6,607 nt of DNA from Dehalococcoidia bacterium (GCA_007126855.1 SLAK01000143.1:1-6607); one strand, 5' to 3'; shown: positions 1-5,992, numbered from the stretch's first letter. The notes: generated by a model from the sequence alone, not told the origin. Made by a program: numbers and translations.

Positions 1-210
1 GCCAGTTGCGCCTTCATGCTCACTGTGGCCCGCGCCGCGGTCCGTGCCTTGGAGGAGGCAGCCGAACCGGGCTACCGCCTGGATGTGGACGCCGAATACC
101 CGGTCCCGGACGATGTCGCGTACAAGACCTGGCATCCGCCGGAGCCCAGCCCCATCATCGCTGAGATGCTGAAGCGCCGGGAGCAGCAACAACAGCAACA
201 AGGCCGCTGA
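1..210 (+). CDS. 3' end of an unrecognised protein gene (partial, runs in from the left)
   Basis: The reading frame is open from the first base and stops at TGA 208-210, so this is probably the last 69 residues of a longer protein. An internal ATG at 16 could be a start, but no ribosome binding site precedes it and the frame stays open upstream. The visible part is a short helix-like stretch rich in Ala, Arg and Glu, then an acidic, Pro-rich segment (around GYRLDVDAEYPVPDD), then a basic helix ending in six consecutive glutamines and Gly-Arg. The composition resembles the tail of a soluble cytoplasmic protein. There is no membrane segment and no motif I can assign to a family, so I give no function. 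It converges on the SDR gene with 34 bases between the two stops. That it is coding is supported by reading frame and position, not by homology. Confidence 0.5.
   Translation, partial: ASCAFMLTVARAAVRALEEAAEPGYRLDVDAEYPVPDDVAYKTWHPPEPSPIIAEMLKRREQQQQQQGR
184..201 (+). repeat. CAG/CAA microsatellite encoding six glutamines
   Basis: Six consecutive Gln codons (CAG CAA CAA CAG CAA CAA) form two copies of a CAG-CAA-CAA unit, two codons before the stop of the left-edge gene. Mixed CAG/CAA use makes this a 9-base unit repeated twice, not a pure triplet run. It may vary in length between strains, which is inference. Confidence 0.7.
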
Positions 211-230
211 CCACCGGCAGGCCGCGCCAC

Positions 231-242
231 CATCGCGCGATG
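231..242. terminator. Perfect 12-base palindrome between convergent genes (possible weak terminator)
   Basis: CATCGCGCGATG is a perfect palindrome placed between the stop of the left-edge gene (210) and the stop of the SDR gene (245). It could fold as a short stem and help end transcription from both sides. It has no T-run on either strand, so it is not a textbook Rho-independent terminator. The sequence is clear, but the role is a guess. Confidence 0.25.
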
Positions 243-244
243 CG

Positions 245-1147
245 CTATGCGCCTTCGCGCGGCCGCGGGATCGCCTGGTCGAAGGCCTGTGGGATGCGCT
301 TCGACAGGCTCTCCATGTCCCATGGCGCGTTGCCCTGCAGAACCACCTCGGGCTTGATCTGGCTGTAAAGCGTGACGCGGTAGCCCGAGACACCGATGCA
401 GCGCCCATTGATCCAGCCGCCTTCGTCGCTCGCCAGGTAGGCTACGGGCGGCGCGATATTCGCCGGGTCCCGCTCCGTTCCTTTCGCCGCATCCGAGGTG
501 GTCGTGTTCATCGCGGAGCGCCGGTCGCCCGGCACGGAGTCGGTCATCCGCGTCGCCGCGCCGGGCGCAATCGAATTCGCCGTCACGCCGTAGCGGCCCA
601 GCGCCCGGGCGCAGCTCAGCGTGAAGCCCCAGATACCCATCTTGGCCGCAGCGTAGTTCGGCTGGCCCGGCGCACCGAACAGCCCCGAGCCCGAGGTGAA
701 GTTGATCAGCCGCCCGCCGTCGCGCCGCTGCCGCCAGTGGAGGGAAGCGAAGCGCGTCGTCGCGTAGGTGCCCCGCATGTGCACCCGCACCACCGCATCC
801 CACTCTTCTTCCGTCATGTTGAAGATCATGCGGTCCCGCAGGATGCCCGCCACGTTCACCAGGATGTCGAGCTGCCCCCATTCGTTCAGCGCCGTCCGCA
901 CCAGGTCTTCGGCCTGGTCCGTGTCCGCCACATCGGCGAAATTGGCGATCGCCACGCCGCCCGCCTTCGTGATTTCGTCCACCACCTCCTCCGCCGGCCG
1001 TGGGTCGTCACCTTCGCCGCTCACCGAAACGCCCAGGTCGTTCACGATCACCCGCGCACCTTCCTGCGCGAACAGCAGGGCCACTTCCCTGCCAATGCCG
1101 CGCCCCGCGCCGGTGACGATCGCCGTTTTGCCATCGAGCATGCCCAT
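245..1147 (-). CDS. Short-chain dehydrogenase/reductase, MFE-2 (3-hydroxyacyl-CoA dehydrogenase)-like
   Basis: This is a soluble NAD(P)-dependent oxidoreductase of 300 residues with a classical SDR Rossmann fold. The cofactor-binding motif TGAGRGIG lies at residues 12-19, an acidic residue (D37) after the second strand favours NAD(H), NVAG (the usual NNAG) is at 98-101, and the catalytic Ser152, Tyr165 and Lys169 have normal spacing. ILRDRM after NVAG and VHMRG at 122-126 resemble the dehydrogenase domain of peroxisomal multifunctional enzyme type 2 (HSD17B4 type), in which His replaces the usual catalytic-tetrad Asn. The C-terminal tail of about 45 residues, after the substrate loop, also fits that group. 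A role in oxidising 3-hydroxyacyl-CoA or a similar hydroxy substrate is inferred, and the exact substrate is unknown. The ATG at 1147 is preferred over the in-frame ATG two codons later because GGAGG at 1158-1162 sits 10 bases upstream of it. A terminator after glnII suggests the gene has its own promoter. Confidence 0.9.
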   Translation of the reverse strand: MGMLDGKTAIVTGAGRGIGREVALLFAQEGARVIVNDLGVSVSGEGDDPRPAEEVVDEITKAGGVAIANFADVADTDQAEDLVRTALNEWGQLDILVNVAGILRDRMIFNMTEEEWDAVVRVHMRGTYATTRFASLHWRQRRDGGRLINFTSGSGLFGAPGQPNYAAAKMGIWGFTLSCARALGRYGVTANSIAPGAATRMTDSVPGDRRSAMNTTTSDAAKGTERDPANIAPPVAYLASDEGGWINGRCIGVSGYRVTLYSQIKPEVVLQGNAPWDMESLSKRIPQAFDQAIPRPREGA

Positions 1148-1157
1148 TATTCAGCAG

Positions 1158-1162
1158 CCTCC
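1158..1162 (-). promoter_or_regulatory. Ribosome binding site of the SDR gene
   Basis: On the minus strand GGAGG lies 10 bases before the ATG at 1147 and 16 bases before the second in-frame ATG at 1141, which favours the first ATG. Confidence 0.65.
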
Positions 1163-1221
1163 GTTGCATTCTGGATGCCGCGACTTTACCCGCCCGTCGC
1201 TCCGGGTGGAATACACGAAGA

Positions 1222-1250
1222 AAGGGCGCGGGACCTGGTCCCGCGCCCTT
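1222..1250 (-). terminator. Rho-independent terminator downstream of glnII
   Basis: A perfect inverted repeat has 14-base arms (AAGGGCGCGGGACC and its complement) around a single central base, so it would fold with about 12 paired bases and a 5-base loop. On the minus strand it is followed by TTTCTTCGTGTATT, a broken T-rich tail. It begins 30 bases past the glutamine synthetase stop and should separate that gene from the SDR gene downstream. The opposite strand has a poorer tail. Confidence 0.85.
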
Positions 1251-1280
1251 CCGGTTGCACCGTCTACCTTGATTGCCCTG

Positions 1281-2351
1281 CTATTGGCCGCCGGTTGCCA
1301 CAGCGGTGCGGCCGTCCGTCTTCTCCGCGGCCGCCATGCCGTCACGCGTCTCGAAGTACCCGCACACCGTCTCCAGCATCAGGCGTGTGACCACGTATGG
1401 GTCCATGTTCGCGTTGGGCCTTCGGTCTTCGATATAGCCCTGGCCGTTCTTGGCCACCTGCCACGGGATCCGTACCGACGCGGCGCGGCTCGAAACGCCG
1501 TAGCTGTATTCTTTGTACGAAGCGGTCTCATGCCGGCCGGTCAGGCGCTCCGCAATCCGCTCGCCGTAGTGGGCAATATGCAGCTCGTGCCGCTCTCCGA
1601 GCGCCTTTGCCGCCTCGATGCACTTGTCGAGCGACTCCCGCATTTCCTTCGTCGAGAAGTTGGTGTGCGCGCCGGCGCCGTTCCAGTCGCCCTTCACCGG
1701 CTTCGGGTCGAGCGTGGCGTTCACATCGAAGTCCTCGGCAATGCGGTAGAGCAGCCAGCGCGCAACCCACATCTCGTCCGATACCTCGATGGGGCCGCGC
1801 GGGCCGATCTGGAATTCCCACTGCGCGGGCATCACTTCAGCGTTGATGCCAGAAATCTGGAGGCCCGCGTGGATGCACGCATCCATGTGCGCTTCAACAA
1901 TATCTCGTCCGAACACTTCGTCGGCGCCGACACCGCAGTAGTAGCCGCCCTGTGGTGCCGGGAACCCGTGCTCCGGCCAGCCCAGCGGCTTGGCCCCCTG
2001 GAAGAACGTGTATTCCTGCTCGATGCCGAACCAGGCGTCGTGCATCTTGAACTTCTCCGCCGCAGCGACACAGGCCCGGCGCCTGTTTGTCGGGTGCGGC
2101 GTCCCGTCCGGGTACAGCACCTCGCACATCACCAGCTTGTTGTCACCACCCCGGATCGGGTCCGGGTAGACTGCGACCGGCTCCAGCACCAGGTCGGAAT
2201 CGTGGCCCTCGGCCTGGTACGTGCTCGAACCGTCATAGCCCCACGTAGGCGGGTCCTCGCCGACCGGCACGACCTTGGTCTTTGACCGCAGCGTGTGCGT
2301 CGGTTCTTTTCCGTCTATCCAGATGTATTCAGCTTTGTAAACATTTGGCAC
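1281..2351 (-). CDS. glnII: Glutamine synthetase, class II (eukaryote-type)
   Basis: ATP-dependent ligase that makes glutamine from glutamate and ammonia in the cytoplasm. At 356 residues it has class II length, not the roughly 470 of class I GlnA. Recognisable blocks in order are WGYDGSST at 37-44, NRR at 89-91, WFGIEQE at 107-113 with metal ligands Glu111 and Glu113, NAEVMPAQWEFQIG at 170-183 with Glu172 and Glu179, NGAGAHTNFS at 224-233 with the conserved His229, RLTGRHE at 269-275 with the flap glutamate Glu275, SSRAASVRIP at 287-296, and YIEDRRPNANMDPY at 306-319. The class I adenylylation-site region is absent, so control by GlnE-type adenylylation is not expected. The start is GTG at 2351, because the nearby ATG at 2344 is out of frame. 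AGGGG at 2361-2365 sits 9 bases upstream. No glnB, amt or second glutamine synthetase is visible nearby. Class II enzymes are known from eukaryotes, rhizobia and actinomycetes. Confidence 0.96.
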   Translation of the reverse strand: MPNVYKAEYIWIDGKEPTHTLRSKTKVVPVGEDPPTWGYDGSSTYQAEGHDSDLVLEPVAVYPDPIRGGDNKLVMCEVLYPDGTPHPTNRRRACVAAAEKFKMHDAWFGIEQEYTFFQGAKPLGWPEHGFPAPQGGYYCGVGADEVFGRDIVEAHMDACIHAGLQISGINAEVMPAQWEFQIGPRGPIEVSDEMWVARWLLYRIAEDFDVNATLDPKPVKGDWNGAGAHTNFSTKEMRESLDKCIEAAKALGERHELHIAHYGERIAERLTGRHETASYKEYSYGVSSRAASVRIPWQVAKNGQGYIEDRRPNANMDPYVVTRLMLETVCGYFETRDGMAAAEKTDGRTAVATGGQ

Positions 2352-2360
2352 TTTCAGCTA

Positions 2361-2365
2361 CCCCT
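2361..2365 (-). promoter_or_regulatory. Ribosome binding site that fixes the GTG start of glnII
   Basis: AGGGG on the minus strand lies 9 bases before GTG at 2351. The start codon is not ATG, so this site is the main support for it, together with the N-terminal sequence MPNVYKAEYIW, which fits the family. Confidence 0.6.
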
Positions 2366-2369
2366 GTGC

Positions 2370-2393
2370 ATCCCGGCTCGCTTGATCCGGGAT
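2370..2393 (-). promoter_or_regulatory. Stem-loop immediately upstream of the glnII ribosome binding site
   Basis: The seven-base arms ATCCCGG and CCGGGAT are separated by 10 bases. On the glnII strand the stem ends four bases before the AGGGG ribosome binding site. It has no following T-run, so it is more likely a structured leader or an operator than a terminator. It matches no riboswitch class I can name. Confidence 0.4.
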
Positions 2394-2473
2394 TGGATAG
2401 CTTGAAGGCTAGCAACCCTTTGTTTCAGGCAGATTACTCGATCCACGCTGTGTTACAGGCGTGTGAATTGCCC

Positions 2474-2502
2474 CACGCTACTGGCGCCTTCGGGCGAGCG
2501 TG
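2474..2502. other. Stem-loop between HxlR and glnII
   Basis: An outer six-base stem (CACGCT 2474-2479 with AGCGTG 2497-2502) and an inner four-base stem (CGCC 2485-2488 with GGCG 2493-2496) enclose TTCG, with a five-base bulge on one side. It starts about 40 bases past the HxlR stop on the minus strand, where it could weakly end HxlR transcription before glnII. The tail on that strand is GGGGCAATT, not a T-run, so terminator function is doubtful. Confidence 0.3.
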
Positions 2503-2544
2503 CGTCCCTGTTTGCCGACGGCCGTATCCAGCGCACGCAAGAGC

Positions 2545-2886
2545 TCAATCGGAAACGGCTTTCGGCTCGTAGCGCTCGCCCCATTCCTTCATCGCCCCCA
2601 AAACCGGCCCCAGCGCCATGCCCTTTTCCGTCAGGTAGTACTCCATCCGCGGCGGGTGTTCGCTGTAGAGCTCCCGCCGCACGACGCCCGCCTCTTCGAG
2701 CTGCTTCAGGCGCTGCGACAGCAAGTTGGGCGAGAGCCCCCTCAACGACTCCAGAAGCTCGGTAAAGCGCGTCCGGTGGAAAACCAGCATGTCCCGTATG
2801 ATCAGCAGGGTCCACCGATCGCCCAGAACGTTCAGCGTTCGCGCGACCGGGCAATTTTCCTGTTCCTGGTAGATCCGCTTCCCCAT
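2545..2886 (-). CDS. HxlR/DUF24-family winged-helix transcriptional regulator
   Basis: A small DNA-binding protein of 113 residues, the usual length for the family, acting as a dimer in the cytoplasm. The family signature is clear: Cys12 followed by PVARTLNVLGDRWTLLIIRDML at 13-34, the recognition-helix region SPNLLSQRLKQLEEAGVV at 52-69, and the wing plus C-terminal helix (EYYLTEKG, then a helix ending EWGERY). Cys12 matches the conserved N-terminal cysteine that senses quinones, aldehydes or hypochlorite in characterised members such as YodB and HypR, so redox or electrophile sensing is possible but is inference. It is divergent from the serine hydrolase, its likely target along with itself. 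The ATG at 2884-2886 gives a normal N-terminus, while the Shine-Dalgarno upstream (AGGCAGG, about 11 bases away) is weak. Confidence 0.92.
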   Translation of the reverse strand: MGKRIYQEQENCPVARTLNVLGDRWTLLIIRDMLVFHRTRFTELLESLRGLSPNLLSQRLKQLEEAGVVRRELYSEHPPRMEYYLTEKGMALGPVLGAMKEWGERYEPKAVSD

Positions 2887-2932
2887 AGCTCTGGTAGCCT
2901 GCCTCTCGCTACGCTAAACGATAGCAAATCTC

Positions 2933-2944
2933 GCTTCCGGAAGC
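2933..2944. promoter_or_regulatory. Perfect palindrome GCTTCCGGAAGC, candidate operator
   Basis: This 12-base perfect palindrome lies in the 136-base divergent region between the HxlR gene and the serine hydrolase, 47 bases upstream of the HxlR start. Two-fold symmetry suits a dimeric winged-helix regulator. Binding by the neighbouring HxlR protein is inferred from position only. Confidence 0.4.
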
Positions 2945-2957
2945 AGGTCGCAGCGCC

Positions 2958-2975
2958 CCGGGCATACGAACCCGG
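2958..2975. promoter_or_regulatory. Inverted repeat CCGGG-N8-CCCGG, second candidate operator
   Basis: Five-base inverted arms are separated by eight bases. The repeat covers the place where a -35 element would sit for the TATACT -10 box at 2987-2992, so a bound protein would block that promoter. The arms are short and GC-rich, and such repeats can occur by chance in this composition. Confidence 0.3.
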
Positions 2976-2986
2976 TTCACGGCCGC

Positions 2987-2992
2987 TATACT
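2987..2992 (+). promoter_or_regulatory. -10 box (TATACT) of the serine hydrolase promoter
   Basis: TATACT matches TATAAT at five of six positions and stands out in GC-rich surroundings. It predicts a start of transcription near 2999 and a leader of about 24 bases, which includes the Shine-Dalgarno. No good -35 box is present at the right spacing (around 2964-2969 the sequence is ATACGA), which would fit a promoter that needs an activator or is weak. Confidence 0.45.
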
Positions 2993-3011
2993 TCCGCCCA
3001 ATACCGCTTCA

Positions 3012-3019
3012 GGGAGGAG
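3012..3019 (+). promoter_or_regulatory. Strong ribosome binding site of the serine hydrolase
   Basis: GGGAGGAG lies immediately before the ATG at 3023, with about 3-5 bases between them. It is the strongest Shine-Dalgarno in the window and fixes this start. Confidence 0.75.
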
Positions 3020-3022
3020 CCC

Positions 3023-4168
3023 ATGACGACTGTGGAATCCGCAGTCAACGCCCGCATCACCCAACTTATCCACCGCCAGATCGAGGAAGGACGGCAACTC
3101 GGCGTCCAGGTCTGCGCCTACCTCGACGGCAAAGTCGTTGTCGATACCTGGGCCGGCAAGGTAGCCCCCGGCGACGAACGGCCCGTCGGCCCCGGCACGC
3201 TGTTTTCCAGCTTCTCAACCACCAAGGGTGTCGCGGCCACAATGCTGCACATTTTGGCGGACCGCGGCCTCATCGATTACGAGGCGCCCGTCGCAAGCTA
3301 CTGGCCCGAGTTCGCCGAAGCCGGCAAAGAAGACGTGACGGTGATGCAGGCAATCTGCCATTTGGCTGGCATCCACACCGCGCCCGTGCCCAACACCAGC
3401 CAGTACGTCATCAACTGGGACAAAGGGCTCGACTACGTTGCAAACGCGAAACCCGCCTGGGAGCCCGGCACAGCCACCGGCTACCACGCGATCACCTTCG
3501 GCTGGATCATCGGCGGCATCATCGAGCGCGCCGCCGGCAAGTCCTTCAAGCAGGTCCTCGCCGAAGACCTCACCCGCCCCCTCGGCATCGACGACGAAAT
3601 GTTTGTCGGCATCCCCGAAGGTGTCGACGACCGGCTCGCTTCGCTTCAGACCGCTGAACGGCCGCGCCAGTTCCCCGTGCCCATCCCGCCGGACCACGAT
3701 TTCTTCAAAGCGATGCCCGTCGAGTCGGACGTCAACTTCAACTCGCCCGACATCCGCCGCTCGGTGCTTCCCTCCGCCAACGGTCACTTCACCGCCCGCT
3801 CGCTCGCGAAGATGTATGCCGCACTCGCCCTGGATGGCGAACTCGACGGTGTCCGCCTTGTCAGCAAGGGGCGCATGAAGGAGGCCACCTGCATCGTCAC
3901 CAAAGATGTCGACCGCGTGCTGATGATGCCTATGCGCAAAGGCGGCGGCTACTTCCTGGGCGGCTCCATCAACGATGTCGTCGGCGTCACCGGCCCGCGC
4001 GAAACCGCCTTCGGCCACAGCGGCGCGGGCGGCTCCACGGCCTTCGCCGACCCGGAGGTCGGCCTCTCCGTCGCGGTCACCATCAACAAGATGCAGAACT
4101 CCCTGCAGGGCGAAGGCCCCACCTTCGAGATCTGCAACGCCATTCGCGAGGAGCTCGGGCTCAACTGA
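3023..4168 (+). CDS. Serine hydrolase, beta-lactamase (class C)/family VIII esterase fold
   Basis: A 381-residue enzyme of the penicillin-binding-protein/class C beta-lactamase fold. The nucleophile motif S-x-x-K is STTK at 65-68, the second motif Tyr is in GYHA at 153-156 (Tyr154, with Ala where beta-lactamases have Asn), and the third motif is HSG at 332-334 within GHSGAGGS, replacing KTG. This combination is typical of family VIII esterases (EstB-like) and related 'serine hydrolase domain' proteins, which cleave esters or small amides and usually give little or no antibiotic resistance. The N-terminus has no signal peptide, so the protein is probably cytoplasmic, unlike true AmpC enzymes. 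It is divergent from an HxlR regulator, which may control it in response to a reactive compound. The natural substrate cannot be told from sequence. Start choice rests on the strong Shine-Dalgarno at 3012-3019. Confidence 0.9.
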   Translation: MTTVESAVNARITQLIHRQIEEGRQLGVQVCAYLDGKVVVDTWAGKVAPGDERPVGPGTLFSSFSTTKGVAATMLHILADRGLIDYEAPVASYWPEFAEAGKEDVTVMQAICHLAGIHTAPVPNTSQYVINWDKGLDYVANAKPAWEPGTATGYHAITFGWIIGGIIERAAGKSFKQVLAEDLTRPLGIDDEMFVGIPEGVDDRLASLQTAERPRQFPVPIPPDHDFFKAMPVESDVNFNSPDIRRSVLPSANGHFTARSLAKMYAALALDGELDGVRLVSKGRMKEATCIVTKDVDRVLMMPMRKGGGYFLGGSINDVVGVTGPRETAFGHSGAGGSTAFADPEVGLSVAVTINKMQNSLQGEGPTFEICNAIREELGLN

Positions 4169-4201
4169 GTCTCCGCTCGCGGCCAGCCACCAGGAAACAG
4201 G

Positions 4202-4228
4202 AACGCCGGGGCAACAGACCCCGGCGTT
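4202..4228 (+). terminator. Rho-independent terminator after the serine hydrolase
   Basis: Ten-base perfect arms (AACGCCGGGG and CCCCGGCGTT) surround a seven-base loop and are followed on the plus strand by TGTATT after the stem's TT. It lies 34 bases past the serine hydrolase stop and 26 bases past the stop of the convergent acetyltransferase, so it may serve both. The tail on the minus strand (CCTGTTTCC) is poorer. Confidence 0.8.
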
Positions 4229-4253
4229 TGTATTCGGTCGAGGCTATGGAAGG

Positions 4254-4946
4254 CTACGCCCGCGCCTCTTCCTGCTCGCTCTTTTCGTGCTGCACCCGGT
4301 GCAGTTCGCCCATGTGCTCCGCCACGTGCTCGATCTCGCGGTACAGCTCTTCGATGCGCCGCTCAAGCTCGTTGATGCGCTCCCATTCCGGGTCGGGCAG
4401 CCGCTGCACCGTCCGGTTCGACGTATCGCGGAAAGCCACGATGTGCCCCGGCACGCCCACCACCGTTGCGTTTGCCGGCACGTTCGTCACCACCACCGAC
4501 CCCGCGCCGATCTGGCTGTTCTCCCCTACCTCGATTGCCCCGATCACCTTCGCCCCGGCGCCCACGGTCACATTGCTTCGAAGGGTCGGGTGTCGCTTCA
4601 CCCGCTGCGTGCTGGTGCCGCCCAGCGTCACGCCCTGGTACAGGGTCACGTCCTTGCCGATCCATGTCGTCTCGCCGATCACCACGCCCATGCCGTGGTC
4701 AATGAAGAAGCGCGGGCCGATATGCGCGCCCGGGTGGATCTCAATGCCTGTAAGAAAGCGGGCAACGTGCATGATGCCGCGAGGCGCCAGCGGCATACCG
4801 CGCCGGTGCAGCGCATTGGCCAGCCGGTGGAACAGCCGCGCGTGAAAACCCGGGTAGAACAGCGCCACCTCGAGCCAGTTCCGTGCTGCCGGGTCGCGCT
4901 CCAGCGCCGCCTGGATGTCGCCCCAGATGCCGTTCAGCGTCCGCAT
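4254..4946 (-). CDS. cysE: Serine O-acetyltransferase
   Basis: Transfers acetyl from acetyl-CoA to L-serine, the first step of cysteine synthesis, in the cytoplasm. At 230 residues it is the short (Bacillus/plant-core-like) type, with a short helical N-terminus containing LFYPGFHARLFHR at 29-41, followed by a left-handed beta-helix of hexapeptide repeats. Family hallmarks are GIEIHPGAHIG at 67-77, FIDHGMGVVIGET at 81-93 with catalytic His84, YQGVTLGGT at 103-111, RHP at 118-120 with His119, and NATVVGVPG at 159-167. Residues about 185-225 form a charged heptad-like helix (WERINELERRIEELYREIEHVAEHM), probably a coiled coil. The C-terminus is EEARA and lacks the terminal Ile that docks into cysteine synthase in enteric enzymes. 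No cysK is adjacent. An in-frame TAG 12 bases upstream leaves the ATG at 4946 as the only close start, although its Shine-Dalgarno is weak. Confidence 0.95.
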   Translation of the reverse strand: MRTLNGIWGDIQAALERDPAARNWLEVALFYPGFHARLFHRLANALHRRGMPLAPRGIMHVARFLTGIEIHPGAHIGPRFFIDHGMGVVIGETTWIGKDVTLYQGVTLGGTSTQRVKRHPTLRSNVTVGAGAKVIGAIEVGENSQIGAGSVVVTNVPANATVVGVPGHIVAFRDTSNRTVQRLPDPEWERINELERRIEELYREIEHVAEHMGELHRVQHEKSEQEEARA

Positions 4947-5008
4947 ATTGCTACCAGCCTAACGTGTTTGCCCCAGCCCGACGAAACGCCCGGCTCACCA
5001 GCGAACGT

Positions 5009-5024
5009 CGCCGGGCCGCCGGCG
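5009..5024 (-). terminator. Short GC hairpin between the radical SAM gene and cysE
   Basis: CGCCGG and CCGGCG pair around a four-base loop, 52 bases past the radical SAM stop on the minus strand. No T-run follows. It could slow or partly end transcription in the 130-base gap before cysE, but GC-rich DNA gives such hairpins easily. Confidence 0.25.
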
Positions 5025-5076
5025 CCCGTTACATATGCCGCCAGGATCATGTCTGCTGTGGCGCGTTTGGCCGCGT

Positions 5077-5985
5077 TCAGCCGCTGGTGGCGCCCTGCTG
5101 CTTCCGGTGCCAGTAGCCGTTGAACACCCCGTAGGCCCCGCAGCGGCTGCAATCCACATCGTTGCCGTAGCAACAGAACGTGCGCTCGAAGTTGCCGCCT
5201 TCGCCCATGTACAACGGCAGCATCAGCCGCAACCCGCAATGCTCGCCGTGCTCGCCGGTCACTTCCAGGCAGCGCTCAGACAGCATCAACTCCAGCGCCC
5301 CGATGTTCGATTTCACCACGTCCGGGTGCTTCTGCTTCACCGCGATCACGCGCCGCACAACCTCATCGCGCTCGCCTAGGTCTTCCCATCCAAGGCCGCT
5401 GTCGTCTTCTTTCGTCGGCACGTAAAACGTGAAGGCCACACCGTCCACCGGCCAATCCTTCACCATCTCCACGAATTCTTCGATGCCCGGCGCGTTCTCC
5501 TTCGTGATCGTCATCTGCAGGATCACCGTGGTGCCGTCGTTCTGGTCGCGCTCGAATATCGTCCGCTTCACTTTCTGGAAGACACCCTCACCGCGGATGG
5601 CATCGTTCAGCTCCTCCGGGCCGTCCAGCGATACCGTCACCAGGTGCCCTGGCGCCGACGGGATGCCATAGGTCCCGTTCGTCACGATGGACGACTGTTC
5701 GAAGAGGTCCATCGCCTTCAACACCAGGTCGCGGCGGATCATCGGCTCGCCGCCCATGAACAGCATCGAGCGGATCTTGTGCCTGTCCCGCAAGGCTTCG
5801 AGCTGGTGGAGCATGGTCGCGTCGTCCATCTTGTCTTTCGGCCGGTTCGGATTGTCCGCCCTGAACACGAAGCAGTGGCTGCACGACAGGTTGCACACGT
5901 TCGTCACGTTCACGAGCGCCGAGGGATATTCGACGTCACCAAAGTCCGTCGGCTCCCGGAACTGCACGTTCACTTCGCGCTTCAT
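5077..5985 (-). CDS. Radical SAM protein with Cys-rich C-terminus, function unknown
   Basis: A 302-residue radical SAM enzyme. CNLSCSHC gives the CxxxCxxC motif with Cys31, Cys35 and Cys38, which bind the 4Fe-4S cluster that cleaves S-adenosylmethionine. GGEP at 78-81, TNGT at 102-105 and SLDGP at 119-123 are further strands of the partial TIM barrel. The C-terminal third adds Cys239, Cys250, the pair Cys271-Cys272 (CCYGND) and CSRC at 279-282, an arrangement like a SPASM or 'twitch' domain, so at least one auxiliary iron-sulfur cluster is likely. The substrate is not identifiable; peptide/protein maturation and lipid or cofactor modification are both known for such architectures. The ATG at 5985 is chosen over an in-frame GTG at 5991, because GGGG at 5993-5996 is seven bases before the ATG but only one base from the GTG. 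It is divergent from a DUF362 gene and 130 bases upstream of cysE on the same strand. Confidence 0.88.
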   Translation of the reverse strand: MKREVNVQFREPTDFGDVEYPSALVNVTNVCNLSCSHCFVFRADNPNRPKDKMDDATMLHQLEALRDRHKIRSMLFMGGEPMIRRDLVLKAMDLFEQSSIVTNGTYGIPSAPGHLVTVSLDGPEELNDAIRGEGVFQKVKRTIFERDQNDGTTVILQMTITKENAPGIEEFVEMVKDWPVDGVAFTFYVPTKEDDSGLGWEDLGERDEVVRRVIAVKQKHPDVVKSNIGALELMLSERCLEVTGEHGEHCGLRLMLPLYMGEGGNFERTFCCYGNDVDCSRCGAYGVFNGYWHRKQQGATSG

Positions 5986-5992
5986 AACCACG

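Noticed and set aside
72..881. Long minus-strand frame overlapping most of the SDR gene
   Set aside because: Its translation is Gly/Arg/Ala-rich with no family motif, and it overlaps the SDR frame that has all catalytic residues. High GC creates such long shadow frames.
768..2285. 505-codon plus-strand frame antisense to the SDR and glutamine synthetase genes
   Set aside because: It spans two well-supported genes and a terminator, with a composition typical of antisense GC-rich frames and no recognisable domain.
2352..2544. Glutamine or other riboswitch ahead of glnII
   Set aside because: Only simple stem-loops are visible, and no conserved core of a known aptamer was recognised.
2500..3657. 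385-codon plus-strand frame across HxlR and the serine hydrolase
   Set aside because: Arg/Pro-rich, crosses a divergent promoter and overlaps two genes with clear motifs.
3023..4168. AmpC-type antibiotic-resistance beta-lactamase
   Set aside because: No signal peptide, Tyr-His-Ala in place of Tyr-x-Asn, and HSG in place of KTG point to a family VIII esterase-like hydrolase.
3975..5123. 382-codon plus-strand frame across the hydrolase 3' end and cysE
   Set aside because: Passes through a strong terminator and is antisense to cysE; no family features.
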